DNA from: Spirochaetota bacterium
GTDB lineage: Bacteria > Spirochaetota > Spirochaetia > Treponematales > Rectinemataceae
Length of the DNA: 64,000 nucleotides
Reading direction: 5' to 3'
Assembly (NCBI GenBank): GCA_029778945.1
Contig: JAKPBN010000444.1
Coordinates: 1-64,000, forward strand
This document shows, piece by piece, positions 54,822 to 63,486 of this stretch. The notes beneath the pieces were generated by a model that worked only from the letters and a program-made list of their open reading frames with translations, did not search any database and had not been told where the DNA came from. The position numbers and the translations under genes are program-made. The first letter of the stretch is position 1, and each line of letters opens with the position of its first letter.

Positions 54822-57053
54822 CTAGGCCCGCCCGCCAACCGGCAAGCGAATCGTAAAGCAGCTGCCCTGGCCGGGCTCGCTCTCGACTTCTATGCTGCCC
54901 CCATGCTGCCTCATGATGGCATAGGAGACCGCCAGGCCCAGGCCCGTGCCCTTGCCTATCTCCTTGGTGGTAAAGAAGGGCTCGAAGATCCGCCCCAGGG
55001 TCTCCGGGGCTATGCCGGATCCGGAGTCCCGGAAGGAGACATAGATCCAGCCCGCCTCGGCCCAGGACCTGATCCCGATCTTCCCCTTCTCCGGGATGGC
55101 CTGGATGGCGTTGACGAGGATGTTGAGGAAGACCTGGTTGAGCTGGCCCTGGTTGCAGGACACGGCCGGCAGCTCCCCCAGCTCCGCAGTGAGCTCGATC
55201 TTGTATCGCATCTCGTTGGCGGTGATCTTGAGGACGCTCTCCACGAGGCGGTTGATGTCCACGATCTCCGAGGCGTCGCTGGAGCGGGCGAAGGACCTAA
55301 GCTCGTTCACGATGTTCTTGACCCTCAAGGCCCCGTCGATGGTGTCCTTGAATAGGTCCTCCCCGTCGGAGAGCATAAAGTCGACATCCAGCTCCTTGCG
55401 CAGGCCGTCCACGTCGGCGCGGCCCTCCTGGCCCGCCGAAAGGGCCGAGACAAAGCGGGTCATGCGCCTCCAGTAGTCCTTCATGGTCTCGACATTGGAC
55501 ATCACAAAGCCCATGGGATTGTTGATCTCGTGGGCGACCCCGGCGGCGAGCTGGCCGATGGAGGCCATCTTCTCCTGCTGGGTGATCTGGATATAGGCCT
55601 TGTTGAGCTCCTCGTTGGCCGTCTTGAGCTCCCTCGTCCGCAGCTCGACCTCGCCCTCGAGGCCCGTGTAGAGCTTGGCCAGCTCCTGGGCCATGGCCCC
55701 GAAGTTGGAGTAGAGGAGGCTGACCTCCTCGATATCCGAGCCGGAGCTCTCGAGGCTAAAGGTGCCGGGGCTCGTCCGCATCTCCGTGCTCTTGCCCGCC
55801 AGGAAGATGATGGGCCTTGAGATGCGGTCCGCGACCCTGCGGGCCCGGTGGAGGAGGAGGGCAAAGAAGACGGTGTAGAAGGCCAGCATGGAGAGGAAGG
55901 CGATATAGCCGAACCTCTTGGCCAGGGCGTCGAGCCTGACTATGGGGGCCCTCACAATGGCCTTGTCGACGAGGGTCATCATGTGCCAGCCCGTGCTCTC
56001 GATGATCGAGTCCGTGAGGAACCAGGTCTTGGCCCCGATGGTAAAGTCCTGGACAAGGCCTCCGGCGCTGAAGACCTCACTGATCTGGGCCGCCACCCCC
56101 GGGTCCTTGTTCTTGAAGAGGTTGAATTCCTCGGGCTTGACCGTGTCCTCCTTGACCGTGGACTTGTAGACCTGGGCCCTGAGCTCCTTGAGGCCCAGGG
56201 CCGACTCTATGGGCTCGGGCATGGCTATTATCACCCCTGCCTTGTCGACCAGGAAGGCCGAGCCCTCCCAGGGCAGGGAAAGATCCAGTATGTTCTTTAC
56301 AATGCTGTCTATCGTGACGTCTATGCCTGTGACCCCCTCGAGGGTCTTGCCCCGGTAGATGGGGACGACGCAGGAGGCCATCCAGCCCTGGCCTGCGGGA
56401 TCGAGGTAGGTGTCGGTCCAGATGGGCTGCCGGGAGGGGTTATGGGCCGAGTCGGCGGTGTAGTAGAAGTTGAAGCTCGGGATGTCCATATGGGGGTCAA
56501 AGACCGTGTAGACCTTGGGCAGGAAGGGGTAGTAGCGGCACATCGAGTCATAGGAGTTGAAATACACGGCGACAATCTTGGCGTCCGACTCCTGGACGGC
56601 CTTGAAGAGGGGATCGAAGGCCTCGGTGGCCCTGGCCTTGGCCCGCTCAGGCATGCCTATTCGGGTGTCCGAGGAATACCAGAGGGAGGAGCCTCCATTG
56701 TCCCGGGTCTTGTAGAAGACCCCATTGGGGGCAAGGCCGAAGCTTGGCTCGCCTGCGGGCAGGGGGAAGGACTCTGGACTGGAGAAGAAGCGCATGCCCT
56801 CCTTCTGGAGGATTCCTGAGAGCCTCTCGATGCCCTCGACCTGCCGGACTATGTTCTTGGCTTCCCGGCTCGCTATCTCTCCTATGTTGCGGCTGGCCTC
56901 CTCGTCGATGAGGCTGATCGAGGAGCCCTGGATGTAGCTTGTGATGCCAAAGTACATCCCCAGGAGGGCCAGCTCGATCACTACGATGGGTATGAAGGCC
57001 GCCCTGCGGTACTCGAGGAAGATCAGGTCCTTGATCGACCGGCGCTTTCCCAC
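54822..57053 (-). CDS. Membrane sensor histidine kinase with Cache domain
   Basis: 743 residues. TM1 (~17-38), a large double-Cache-type periplasmic domain (~40-375; [27 protein letters not shown]), TM2 (~385-405), then a HAMP-like/coiled-coil linker. Kinase core: [20 protein letters not shown] (H box), [16 protein letters not shown] (N box), [20 protein letters not shown] and [14 protein letters not shown]. Its partner is the adjacent response regulator 2 bp upstream, whose reading frame is broken. The neighbouring TRAP operon may be the target. Confidence 0.9.
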   Translation of the reverse strand: MGKRRSIKDLIFLEYRRAAFIPIVVIELALLGMYFGITSYIQGSSISLIDEEASRNIGEIASREAKNIVRQVEGIERLSGILQKEGMRFFSSPESFPLPAGEPSFGLAPNGVFYKTRDNGGSSLWYSSDTRIGMPERAKARATEAFDPLFKAVQESDAKIVAVYFNSYDSMCRYYPFLPKVYTVFDPHMDIPSFNFYYTADSAHNPSRQPIWTDTYLDPAGQGWMASCVVPIYRGKTLEGVTGIDVTIDSIVKNILDLSLPWEGSAFLVDKAGVIIAMPEPIESALGLKELRAQVYKSTVKEDTVKPEEFNLFKNKDPGVAAQISEVFSAGGLVQDFTIGAKTWFLTDSIIESTGWHMMTLVDKAIVRAPIVRLDALAKRFGYIAFLSMLAFYTVFFALLLHRARRVADRISRPIIFLAGKSTEMRTSPGTFSLESSGSDIEEVSLLYSNFGAMAQELAKLYTGLEGEVELRTRELKTANEELNKAYIQITQQEKMASIGQLAAGVAHEINNPMGFVMSNVETMKDYWRRMTRFVSALSAGQEGRADVDGLRKELDVDFMLSDGEDLFKDTIDGALRVKNIVNELRSFARSSDASEIVDINRLVESVLKITANEMRYKIELTAELGELPAVSCNQGQLNQVFLNILVNAIQAIPEKGKIGIRSWAEAGWIYVSFRDSGSGIAPETLGRIFEPFFTTKEIGKGTGLGLAVSYAIMRQHGGSIEVESEPGQGSCFTIRLPVGGRA

Positions 57054-57055
57054 GG

Positions 57056-57720
57056 CTAGCCCTTGCTGCCTGAGGCTTCCCAGGAATAGAGGTCCTTGGC
57101 TCCCGAGGAGATCTTGACCGTGACTCGCTCTATGCTGGTCCTGGCCGCCTCCAGCTCGTTCTTGAGGCCGGCCAGGCAGCCCTCCACCAAGTCATGGCAG
57201 CGCACAATGTCCTCGTCCCTCTCGGCGTCGTTCTCAAAGTCCACAACGAGGTCGATCTTCTCTGGGCTGCCCTTGATGTGGAGGTCGACCCTGGCCATGG
57301 TCTGGAGGGACTTCACGAGCTGGAGGACTATTTCGGAAGGGATATCGGCCTCCCTCTGGTCTATCAGGGAGGCCACGAGGCTCCGCAGTTCCTCGTTGTC
57401 CCAGGGCTTGGGCAGGAATTTTGACACATTGGCCTGGTTGATGGCTCCCACAATGCTGTCAAAATCGCTATAGCCCGAGAGCATGACTCGTATTGTCCGG
57501 GGATACCTGTCCTTGACTATGCGGAGGAGCTCCGTCCCCCCATGTTGGGCATCCTCTGGTCTGAGATGATGACATCAAAGGGCTCCGCCTCCAGGAGCTT
57601 GAGGGCCGTGGCGGCGTCTATCGCCGTGGTGACCTTGTAGGCCTCGGACCTTAGCACCCGCTCGAGGCTGCGGAGGACGCTTTCCTCGTCATCGACCAAT
57701 AACAGCTTGAATGGGCGCAT
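57056..57720 (-). pseudogene. Response regulator split by a single-base frameshift
   Basis: The N-terminal part (57720-57517) has the receiver fold: LLLVDDEESVLRSL (D10, D11), ISDQRMPNMGG (phospho-acceptor D54). The frame then breaks in a run of six G (57541-57536, minus strand); reading one base back continues TELLRIVKDRYPRTIRVMLSGYSDF and FLPKPW (conserved Lys) through 57056. The C-terminal ~100 residues match no output domain I know. The break fits an assembly error, a G6/G7 slippage switch, or -1 frameshifting at G-GGG-GGA. It precedes the kinase gene by 2 bp. Confidence 0.8.
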
Positions 57721-57954
57721 AGGCTTTTAGCCTCCCCGGCAAGTATAGGCCGGGGTATCCGTCCTTGCAATGAACTGTCCTGGGCCTAGGGGCCGCGAAT
57801 CCAGCTTGACGAAATGGCGCTTGGGGCCGAGTCTGGGTCTGCACCCGCGGGGAGCCCCTTTTTTGCCCTCGACTTTTTTCTTGACAAATTGGGGAAAGGC
57901 CGCAGAATGTACTTGATTCACCGAATACGTTCTATGAAAGTCAAGGAGGAGATT
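57721..57954 (+). promoter_or_regulatory. Divergent intergenic region with putative dctP promoter
   Basis: Between the response regulator and dctP. TTGACA at 57881-57886 is a perfect -35 box, but the matching -10 position is weak (GAATGT, 57905-57910), suggesting an activated promoter. Upstream, GGGGC (57823-57827) pairs with GCCCC before six T residues (57859-57864), which would act as a plus-strand terminator although no plus-strand gene precedes it. The dctP ribosome site AAGGAGG is at 57943-57949. Confidence 0.4.
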
Positions 57955-59011
57955 ATGTTGACAGTTGGTCGCCTTGCCAAAGGAAGCCAGTCACGGTCCT
58001 TCAAGGCCGGTAGCCTCGTCCTGCTAGCCGTGCTCCTGTTCGCCGCTGCGGCTCCCGTTTACTCCCTCCCAGACTAAGGAGGTCAAGCTCCGCTATTCCC
58101 TCCTCTGGCCCGCTACTCACCCAATGACCAAGCTCGCTGGCGAGTGGGGAGCCGCTGTCGAGGCGGCCACCTCCGGCCGCGTCAAGGTCACCCTTTTCCC
58201 CGGCAATACCCTCACCCCGCCCATGCAGGCCTATGACAATGTGGCCAAGGGCATCGTCGACATGGCCGGCTGCCTCCTGGCCTACGCCCCTGGGCGCCTG
58301 CCCCTCTCCGAGGTCCTCCAGCAGCCCCTCGGATACAAGAACGGCTACCAGGCGACCACCCTCGCGAACGCCTTCTACAAGAAATTCCTGCCCAAGGAAT
58401 TCAATGACGTCCAGGTCATGTACCTCCATGGCGCCGCCCCTGGCTTTATCATGACCAAGAAGGCCGTGACCTCCATCAAGGACGTGAAGGGCCTCCGGAT
58501 CAAGGCCAATGCCGAGAACGCCGACATCGTCACCAACCTCGGCGCCGCCCCGGTCACCATGCCCGTCAGCGACGCCTACGACTCGGTCCAGCGCGGCGTC
58601 ATAGACGGCACCCTCTTCCCCATTGAGGCCCTCCAGGGCTACAAGATCGGCGAGGTCGTCAAGACCGTCATCCAGGACTACGGCATGTCCTACATGACCT
58701 CCATGTACGTCATCGTGAACAAGGACAAGTGGAACTCCATCGACCCCGCGGACCGCAAGGCCATTGAGAAGATCAATGACGAGTGGGTCGAGAAGACCGG
58801 CAAGCTCTGGGTCGAGCTCGACGCCAAGGCCAAGGACTTCGCCGTGAGCAAGGGCGTGACCTTCCTCGAGGTCTCGGCCGCCGACCAGGCCGCCACCGCC
58901 GCCATTATGAGGCCCATCCTGGACTCCTATGTGAAGATGGCCAATTCCAAGGGCCTGCCCGGCGACGCGGCCCTCAAGTTCTGCCTGGACTTTATCAAGA
59001 ACAGCAAGTAA
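57955..59011 (+). pseudogene. dctP: TRAP transporter solute-binding protein, frameshifted after the signal peptide
   Basis: ATG at 57955 with AAGGAGG upstream begins a signal peptide (AGSLVLLAVLLFAAAAPVYS). The frame hits TAA at 58075-58077. Reading one base further on restores KEVKLRYSLLWPATHPMTKL and the full DctP fold to 59011 (FPGNTLTPPMQAYDNVAKGIVD, GLRIKANAENADIV, GAAPVTMPVSDAYDSVQRGVIDG). A single-base insertion near 58068-58077 would explain this. It is real damage, a consensus error, or less likely programmed shifting. The ligand is probably a carboxylate. Confidence 0.82.
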
Positions 59012-59022
59012 GCGCTCTCAAG

Positions 59023-59050
59023 GGCTTCCCCCCCATCGCGGGGGGAAGCC
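59023..59050 (+). other. Stem-loop between dctP and dctQ
   Basis: Perfect 11-bp stem, GGCTTCCCCCC (59023-59033) and GGGGGGAAGCC (59040-59050), six-base loop, no T-run. Probably stabilises the upstream dctP message or attenuates reading into dctQM, as at the tctC-tctB junction. Confidence 0.65.
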
Positions 59051-59120
59051 AGTCACAACATATCCGCAGGCCCTGGTGGCCAAATCCGCACAACAAGACC
59101 CGCGGTTCGAGGGGACGAAG

Positions 59121-59624
59121 ATGAAGCATTTCCAGAGGTTCATCAAGGGCACGGACCTTGTGCTCTATTCGATAGCAGGCGCGGTGCTGATTGGCCTCGT
59201 GCTGATAACGCTCTGCGATGTGATCCTGCGCAATTTTGGCCATCCCATCACGGGCTCGATGGAGATCATCCAGTACGGCGGAGCCATTGTCTTTGCCTTT
59301 GCCGTCCCCTTCGCCACCACCCTGGGCGCGCAGATCATCGTGGACATCGTCACGGAGAAGCTGAGGCCCGGAGCCCAGCGCGTCATGTCGATCATCACGA
59401 GGATTGTCGGGGTCCTCCTCTTCCTCTTTGTCTCCTACAACTTCTACCTCTACGGCCTGGATGTCAGACGGACCGGCGAGCTCAGCGCCTCCTTCAAGAT
59501 CCCCTACTATCCGATCGTCTTCGCCATGGCCTTTAGCTTCCTCTTCCAGGCCCTTACCGTCCTGCTCGACCTGATCAACACACTGCGCGGCGCCGAAACC
59601 GGAGCTGAAGGAGAGGGGAAATGA
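59121..59624 (+). CDS. dctQ: TRAP transporter small permease subunit (DctQ)
   Basis: 167 residues from the ATG at 59121 (GAGGGG 6 bp upstream); an earlier in-frame ATG at 59076 lacks a ribosome site. Four helices with the DctQ pattern: VLITLCDVILRNFGHPITGSME, FAFAVPFATTLGAQIIVDIV and a final YYPIVFAMAFSFLFQAL. Its stop overlaps the dctM start by 4 bp. Confidence 0.87.
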   Translation: MKHFQRFIKGTDLVLYSIAGAVLIGLVLITLCDVILRNFGHPITGSMEIIQYGGAIVFAFAVPFATTLGAQIIVDIVTEKLRPGAQRVMSIITRIVGVLLFLFVSYNFYLYGLDVRRTGELSASFKIPYYPIVFAMAFSFLFQALTVLLDLINTLRGAETGAEGEGK

Positions 59625-60931
59625 GCTCTGAAGTCCTCGTCGGCATCATCGGCATAGTGGCGATGCTCCTTCTTTTCATGACCGGCCTCGAGATGGCCTA
59701 TTGCATGGTCTTGGTCGGCTTCTTCGGCTTCACGACCCTCATGTCCTTCATTCCCGCCTCGAACCTGGTGGTCAAGGACTTTTTCGACGCCTTCACGACC
59801 TACAGCTATACGGTCATACCTCTTTTCGTTCTGATGGGCGAATTCGCCGCGAACACGAACATAGCCAAGCGACTCTATGCCGGCGCCTACAAGTGGTTTG
59901 GCCATGTCCCTGGCGGCCTGGCCATGACGACCGTCGTAGGGGCCACCGCCTTCAAGGCGATGTGCGGCTCGACCCTCGCCACCGTGGGAACCTTCGCCGG
60001 CCTCGCGATCCCCGAGATGGACCGCTTCGGCTACAAGAAGGAGCTCTCCGCGGGCACCGTCGCCTCGGTAGGGACGATCGGCATGATCCTGCCCCCAAGC
60101 ACGGTCCTGATCCTCTATGGCCTCATCTGCGAGCAGTCGATCGGCCGCCTCTTCCTGGCCGGCATCATGCCCGCCCTCATGATCGCCTTCCTCTTTATGC
60201 TGGTCATCGCGGCCTGGGTCATGATCAAGCCGAATGTCGCCCCCCGGGGAGAGAAGTCTTCCTGGATCGAGCGCTTCAAGGCCCTGCCCGAGATGCTCGC
60301 GGTCCTCGTGGTGTTCGGCATCGTCATCGGCGGCATGATGTTCGGCTACTTCAGCCCTACCGAGGCCGGCACGATCGGCACCGTTGCGGTCTTCCTCCTG
60401 GCCCTGGTCCGCAGGGAAGTAAGCCTCACGATGATCAAGAAGTCCGTCAAGGGCGCGCTCAAGACCGCGGTCATGACCCTCATGCTGATCGCCGGCTCCT
60501 CGATCTTTGGCCACTTCCTCACGATCACCGAGATCCCCTTCCGCGCCGCGGATTGGGCGGCCTCCCTTCCCTTGCCCGCCTGGTCCATCATGGTCGTCAT
60601 CATCGTGATCTACCTTGTGGGCGGCTCCATCATGGACGACCTGGCCTTCATGGTCCTCGCGACGCCGATATTCTTTCCCACGGCCCTGGTCCTTGGCTTC
60701 GATCCGATCTGGTTTGGCATCATGGTCTCCATCACCCTCATGATCGGGGGCCTCATCCCGCCCGTCGCCCTGTACGTGTTCATAACCGGAAATATAACGG
60801 GCATACCCTTCAAGACAATCTACAAGGGGGTAGTCCCCTACCTGGGGGCCTTGGTTGTCGCCCTCATCTTGATCTTTGTCTTCCCCGAGATCATCACCTG
60901 GCTGCCGGACAAGCTGATGGGAAAGATGTGA
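59621..60931 (+). CDS. dctM: TRAP transporter large permease subunit (DctM)
   Basis: 436 residues, twelve or so helices. DctM motifs: PLFVLMGEFAANTNIAKRLY, GGLAMTTVVGATAFKAMCGS, GTVASVGTIGMILPPSTVLILYG and FSPTEAGTIGTVAVF, with GGLIPPVALYVF near the end. It carries the ion-coupled transport path for the acid bound by DctP. Confidence 0.92.
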   Translation: MSSEVLVGIIGIVAMLLLFMTGLEMAYCMVLVGFFGFTTLMSFIPASNLVVKDFFDAFTTYSYTVIPLFVLMGEFAANTNIAKRLYAGAYKWFGHVPGGLAMTTVVGATAFKAMCGSTLATVGTFAGLAIPEMDRFGYKKELSAGTVASVGTIGMILPPSTVLILYGLICEQSIGRLFLAGIMPALMIAFLFMLVIAAWVMIKPNVAPRGEKSSWIERFKALPEMLAVLVVFGIVIGGMMFGYFSPTEAGTIGTVAVFLLALVRREVSLTMIKKSVKGALKTAVMTLMLIAGSSIFGHFLTITEIPFRAADWAASLPLPAWSIMVVIIVIYLVGGSIMDDLAFMVLATPIFFPTALVLGFDPIWFGIMVSITLMIGGLIPPVALYVFITGNITGIPFKTIYKGVVPYLGALVVALILIFVFPEIITWLPDKLMGKM

Positions 60932-60941
60932 GGCAGAGGCG

Positions 60942-61892
60942 ATGGACGGCATGAGGGATGAAAAAGGCGGACGGGACCCCGATTCCGCGCGCGGCATCAC
61001 CTTCTCCGTCCTCGTCTATGTGATCTGGGGGGCGATGCCGGCCTATTGGAGGCTCCTGGGCCACATCGTCCCCGCGACCATCCTTGCCCATCGAGCGATC
61101 TGGTCCTTCGTCTGTCTCGGGATCATCATCGTCCTCACCCGGAGGATGGCGCCGGTGAGGGCGGCCTTGGGGGACAAGCGGAAGCTGGGCCTCCTCCTTG
61201 TCGCCAGCGCGGCTCTTCTCGTCCAGTGGGTCGCTTACATGGTCGCGGTCGACACGAGGCATCTCCTCGACCTCAGCCTGGGCTACTACATATTTCCCCT
61301 GGTCGCCGCCCTCCTGGGAAGGCTTGTCCTGGGGGAGGCCATCACGAGGCGGCAGGGCATCGCCCTGGCCTTGGCCGGGATCGGTGTCCTCGCCAAGATC
61401 ATCGAGCACCGGAGCGTACCCATCCTTGCCCTGGTGCTCGCGGTCTCCTTCTCCCTCTACGGCATGGTGAAGCGGAGGATCGGCCTCGAGCCCCTTAGCG
61501 CGGTCTTTCTCGAGAGCCTCATCCTCCTGCCTCTGGGCCTGGGCTATGCCGCTTATGCCGAGGCCGCCGGACGGGGGTATCTGAGTGTGGGCGATATGCG
61601 ATCGACCTTTCTTCTCATCGGCGGAGGAGTCCTGACAGCCCTGACCCTCGTGCTCTTCGCGGCGGGGGCCCGGCGCATACCGATGTTTCTCCTGGGGCTC
61701 CTCCAGTACATATCTCCGACCATGGTTCTCCTCCTGGGCCTCGTGGTCTACGGGGAGGCTGTGGCGACAGTCGACTGGATCCTCTTTGGCCTTGTCTGGC
61801 TGGCGATCCTTGTCTCCACCCTCCCTGGCATAAAGGCCGTTTCCGGACGGTCTGGCAGGGCGGGGCAAGGCAGGCTAGTCGATAAAGGTTGA
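60942..61892 (+). CDS. rarD: RarD-like permease (EamA/DMT superfamily)
   Basis: 316 residues with ten helices. The RarD pattern is strong: YVIWGAMPAYWRLLGH, ILAHRAIWSFV, LLVQWVAYMVAVDTRH, LGYYIFPLVAALLGRLVLGE and GLLQYISPTMVLLLGLVVYGE. The transported compound is not known for most RarD proteins. It follows dctM by 10 bp, so it may share the operon. A promoter for the next gene starts within its stop codon. Confidence 0.87.
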   Translation: MDGMRDEKGGRDPDSARGITFSVLVYVIWGAMPAYWRLLGHIVPATILAHRAIWSFVCLGIIIVLTRRMAPVRAALGDKRKLGLLLVASAALLVQWVAYMVAVDTRHLLDLSLGYYIFPLVAALLGRLVLGEAITRRQGIALALAGIGVLAKIIEHRSVPILALVLAVSFSLYGMVKRRIGLEPLSAVFLESLILLPLGLGYAAYAEAAGRGYLSVGDMRSTFLLIGGGVLTALTLVLFAAGARRIPMFLLGLLQYISPTMVLLLGLVVYGEAVATVDWILFGLVWLAILVSTLPGIKAVSGRSGRAGQGRLVDKG

Positions 61893-61927
61893 CAGTTTTT
61901 TCTGCTGGGGCTAGACTGAACGCGTTC
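61889..61927 (+). promoter_or_regulatory. Sigma-70 promoter with palindromic operator, upstream of the FAD oxidase gene
   Basis: TTGACA (61889-61894, including the rarD TGA), a 17-bp spacer, TAGACT (61912-61917). GAACGCGTTC, a perfect palindrome at 61918-61927, covers the expected start point. The FAD-oxidase operon therefore has its own, probably repressed, promoter. Confidence 0.65.
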
Positions 61928-62006
61928 GGTGAACTAACTACATCCATATCATGTTTGCGGACAGCGGCTTATGCCGATGCGAATCTTTATTTCATGGGGG
62001 TGGAGA

Positions 62007-63485
62007 ATGGCAAGCCTCTCAACACAGCTCGCCGGGATTGTCGGGAAGGAGAACCTCGCCGAAGATCCCGCGACGCTCGACCTATACGCGAGAGACTCCA
62101 GTTTTGCGGAGCCGATTCGCCCACGCTATGTGGTCAAGGTCAAGGACGCAGACCAGGTCCAGCGGATCGTCAAGTTGGCGAATGAGACGAAGACGCCTAT
62201 CGTGCCGGTGAGCTCCACGGGGCCGCGGCACAATGGTGACACGGTCCCCAGCGTCCCCGAGTCCATCATCGTGGACCTCTCGGGCATGAAGCGGATCATC
62301 AGCATCAACCGCCAGCAGCGGGTTGTGATCGTCGAGCCCGGGGTAACCTATGGCGAGCTCCAGCCCGCCTTGGCGGCCGAGGGCCTCACCCTCTCCCTGC
62401 CCCTGGCCACCAAGGCCGGCAAGTCCGTCGTGGCGAGCGTCCTCGACCTCGAGCCCCGGCTCAACGCCCTGCACCAGTGGAATTTCATCGATCCCCTGCG
62501 CTGCACCGAGGTGATCTGGGGCGACGGCAACCGAATGTATACCGGCGAGGCCGGCGGCGGCCCCCTTGATGTGGAGAAGCAGCAGGCCGGCGAGCGCTGG
62601 CAGGTGAGCGGCACTGGCCCCATGATGCTCGATTTCTACCGCCTCCTCACGGGCTCCCAGGGCAGCATGGGCATCGTGACCTGGGCCTCCCTGAAGTGCG
62701 ACGTCCTCTCCCCTGAGCGGGACCTCTGCGTGGTCCCCGCGGAAAAGGCGGAGGATCTTGTCGATTTCCTCTACCGCGTGACCAGGCTCCGCCTCGGCGC
62801 GGAGGCCCTCCTCGTCAACGCCGCGACCCTGGCATCCCTCCTTGGCAAGGACCCCGCCGAGATCTCCGCCCTGGCCCGGAGCCTTCCGGCCTGGATGGCC
62901 CTCATCGGGATCAACGGGCAGTCGATCCTGCCTGAGATGCGCGCCGCCGCCCACATCGCCGACATCGGAGAGATCGCCCAGCAGTTCGGCCTCAGGATGG
63001 TCGATTCCCTGCCTGGCATCCCGGGGAAGAGGATCCTGGAAAAGCTGACCGAGCCCTCGGGCAAGGTCTTCTGGAAGGACTGCCTCAAGGGGACAAGCGC
63101 CTCTCTCTTTTTCACCACGACCCTCGACTCGGCGGCCGACTATATCTCCACCGTCCAGGGCCTTGTCGCGGCCCAGGGCTGGAATCCCGCGGAGATCGGC
63201 GTCTATGTCCAGCCCCAGAACATGGGGACGAGCATCCAGCTCGAGTTTATCATCCCCTACAACTCGGCCGACCGCGTCGAGGCGGACCGGGCCAAGCGCC
63301 TCTTCACCGAGGCGAGCGTCGCCTGTGCCCGGAAGGGCGCGTATTTCCTGCGGCCGCACGGCATCTGGGCGGCTCTCCAGCTCAACAAGGACGTCCAGTC
63401 CGCAGCGCTGCTGCGCAGGATGAAGGGCGTATTCGACCCAAACAACATCATGAACACCGGCAAGCTCGGTCTACAGGGGGCATGA
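62007..63485 (+). CDS. FAD-binding oxidoreductase (GlcD/VAO-type PCMH domain)
   Basis: 492 residues from the ATG at 62007. The FAD domain has PRYVVKVKDADQVQRIVKLANETKTPIVPVSST and PESIIVDLSGMKRI ... VIVEPGVTYGELQPAL, the standard PCMH pattern; LTGSQGSMGIVTWASLK is the second FAD-contact region. The C-terminal substrate domain ends FDPNNIMNTGKL, typical of glycolate/lactate-type dehydrogenases. It should oxidise a 2-hydroxy acid or a related compound and pass electrons to the Fe-S protein encoded 1 bp downstream. Confidence 0.83.
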   Translation: MASLSTQLAGIVGKENLAEDPATLDLYARDSSFAEPIRPRYVVKVKDADQVQRIVKLANETKTPIVPVSSTGPRHNGDTVPSVPESIIVDLSGMKRIISINRQQRVVIVEPGVTYGELQPALAAEGLTLSLPLATKAGKSVVASVLDLEPRLNALHQWNFIDPLRCTEVIWGDGNRMYTGEAGGGPLDVEKQQAGERWQVSGTGPMMLDFYRLLTGSQGSMGIVTWASLKCDVLSPERDLCVVPAEKAEDLVDFLYRVTRLRLGAEALLVNAATLASLLGKDPAEISALARSLPAWMALIGINGQSILPEMRAAAHIADIGEIAQQFGLRMVDSLPGIPGKRILEKLTEPSGKVFWKDCLKGTSASLFFTTTLDSAADYISTVQGLVAAQGWNPAEIGVYVQPQNMGTSIQLEFIIPYNSADRVEADRAKRLFTEASVACARKGAYFLRPHGIWAALQLNKDVQSAALLRRMKGVFDPNNIMNTGKLGLQGA

Positions 63486-63486
63486 G

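Noticed and set aside
57823-57864. Rho-independent terminator upstream of dctP
   Set aside because: A GGGGC/GCCCC stem precedes six T residues, but no plus-strand gene ends here and the loop is large. Kept only as a note in the intergenic entry.
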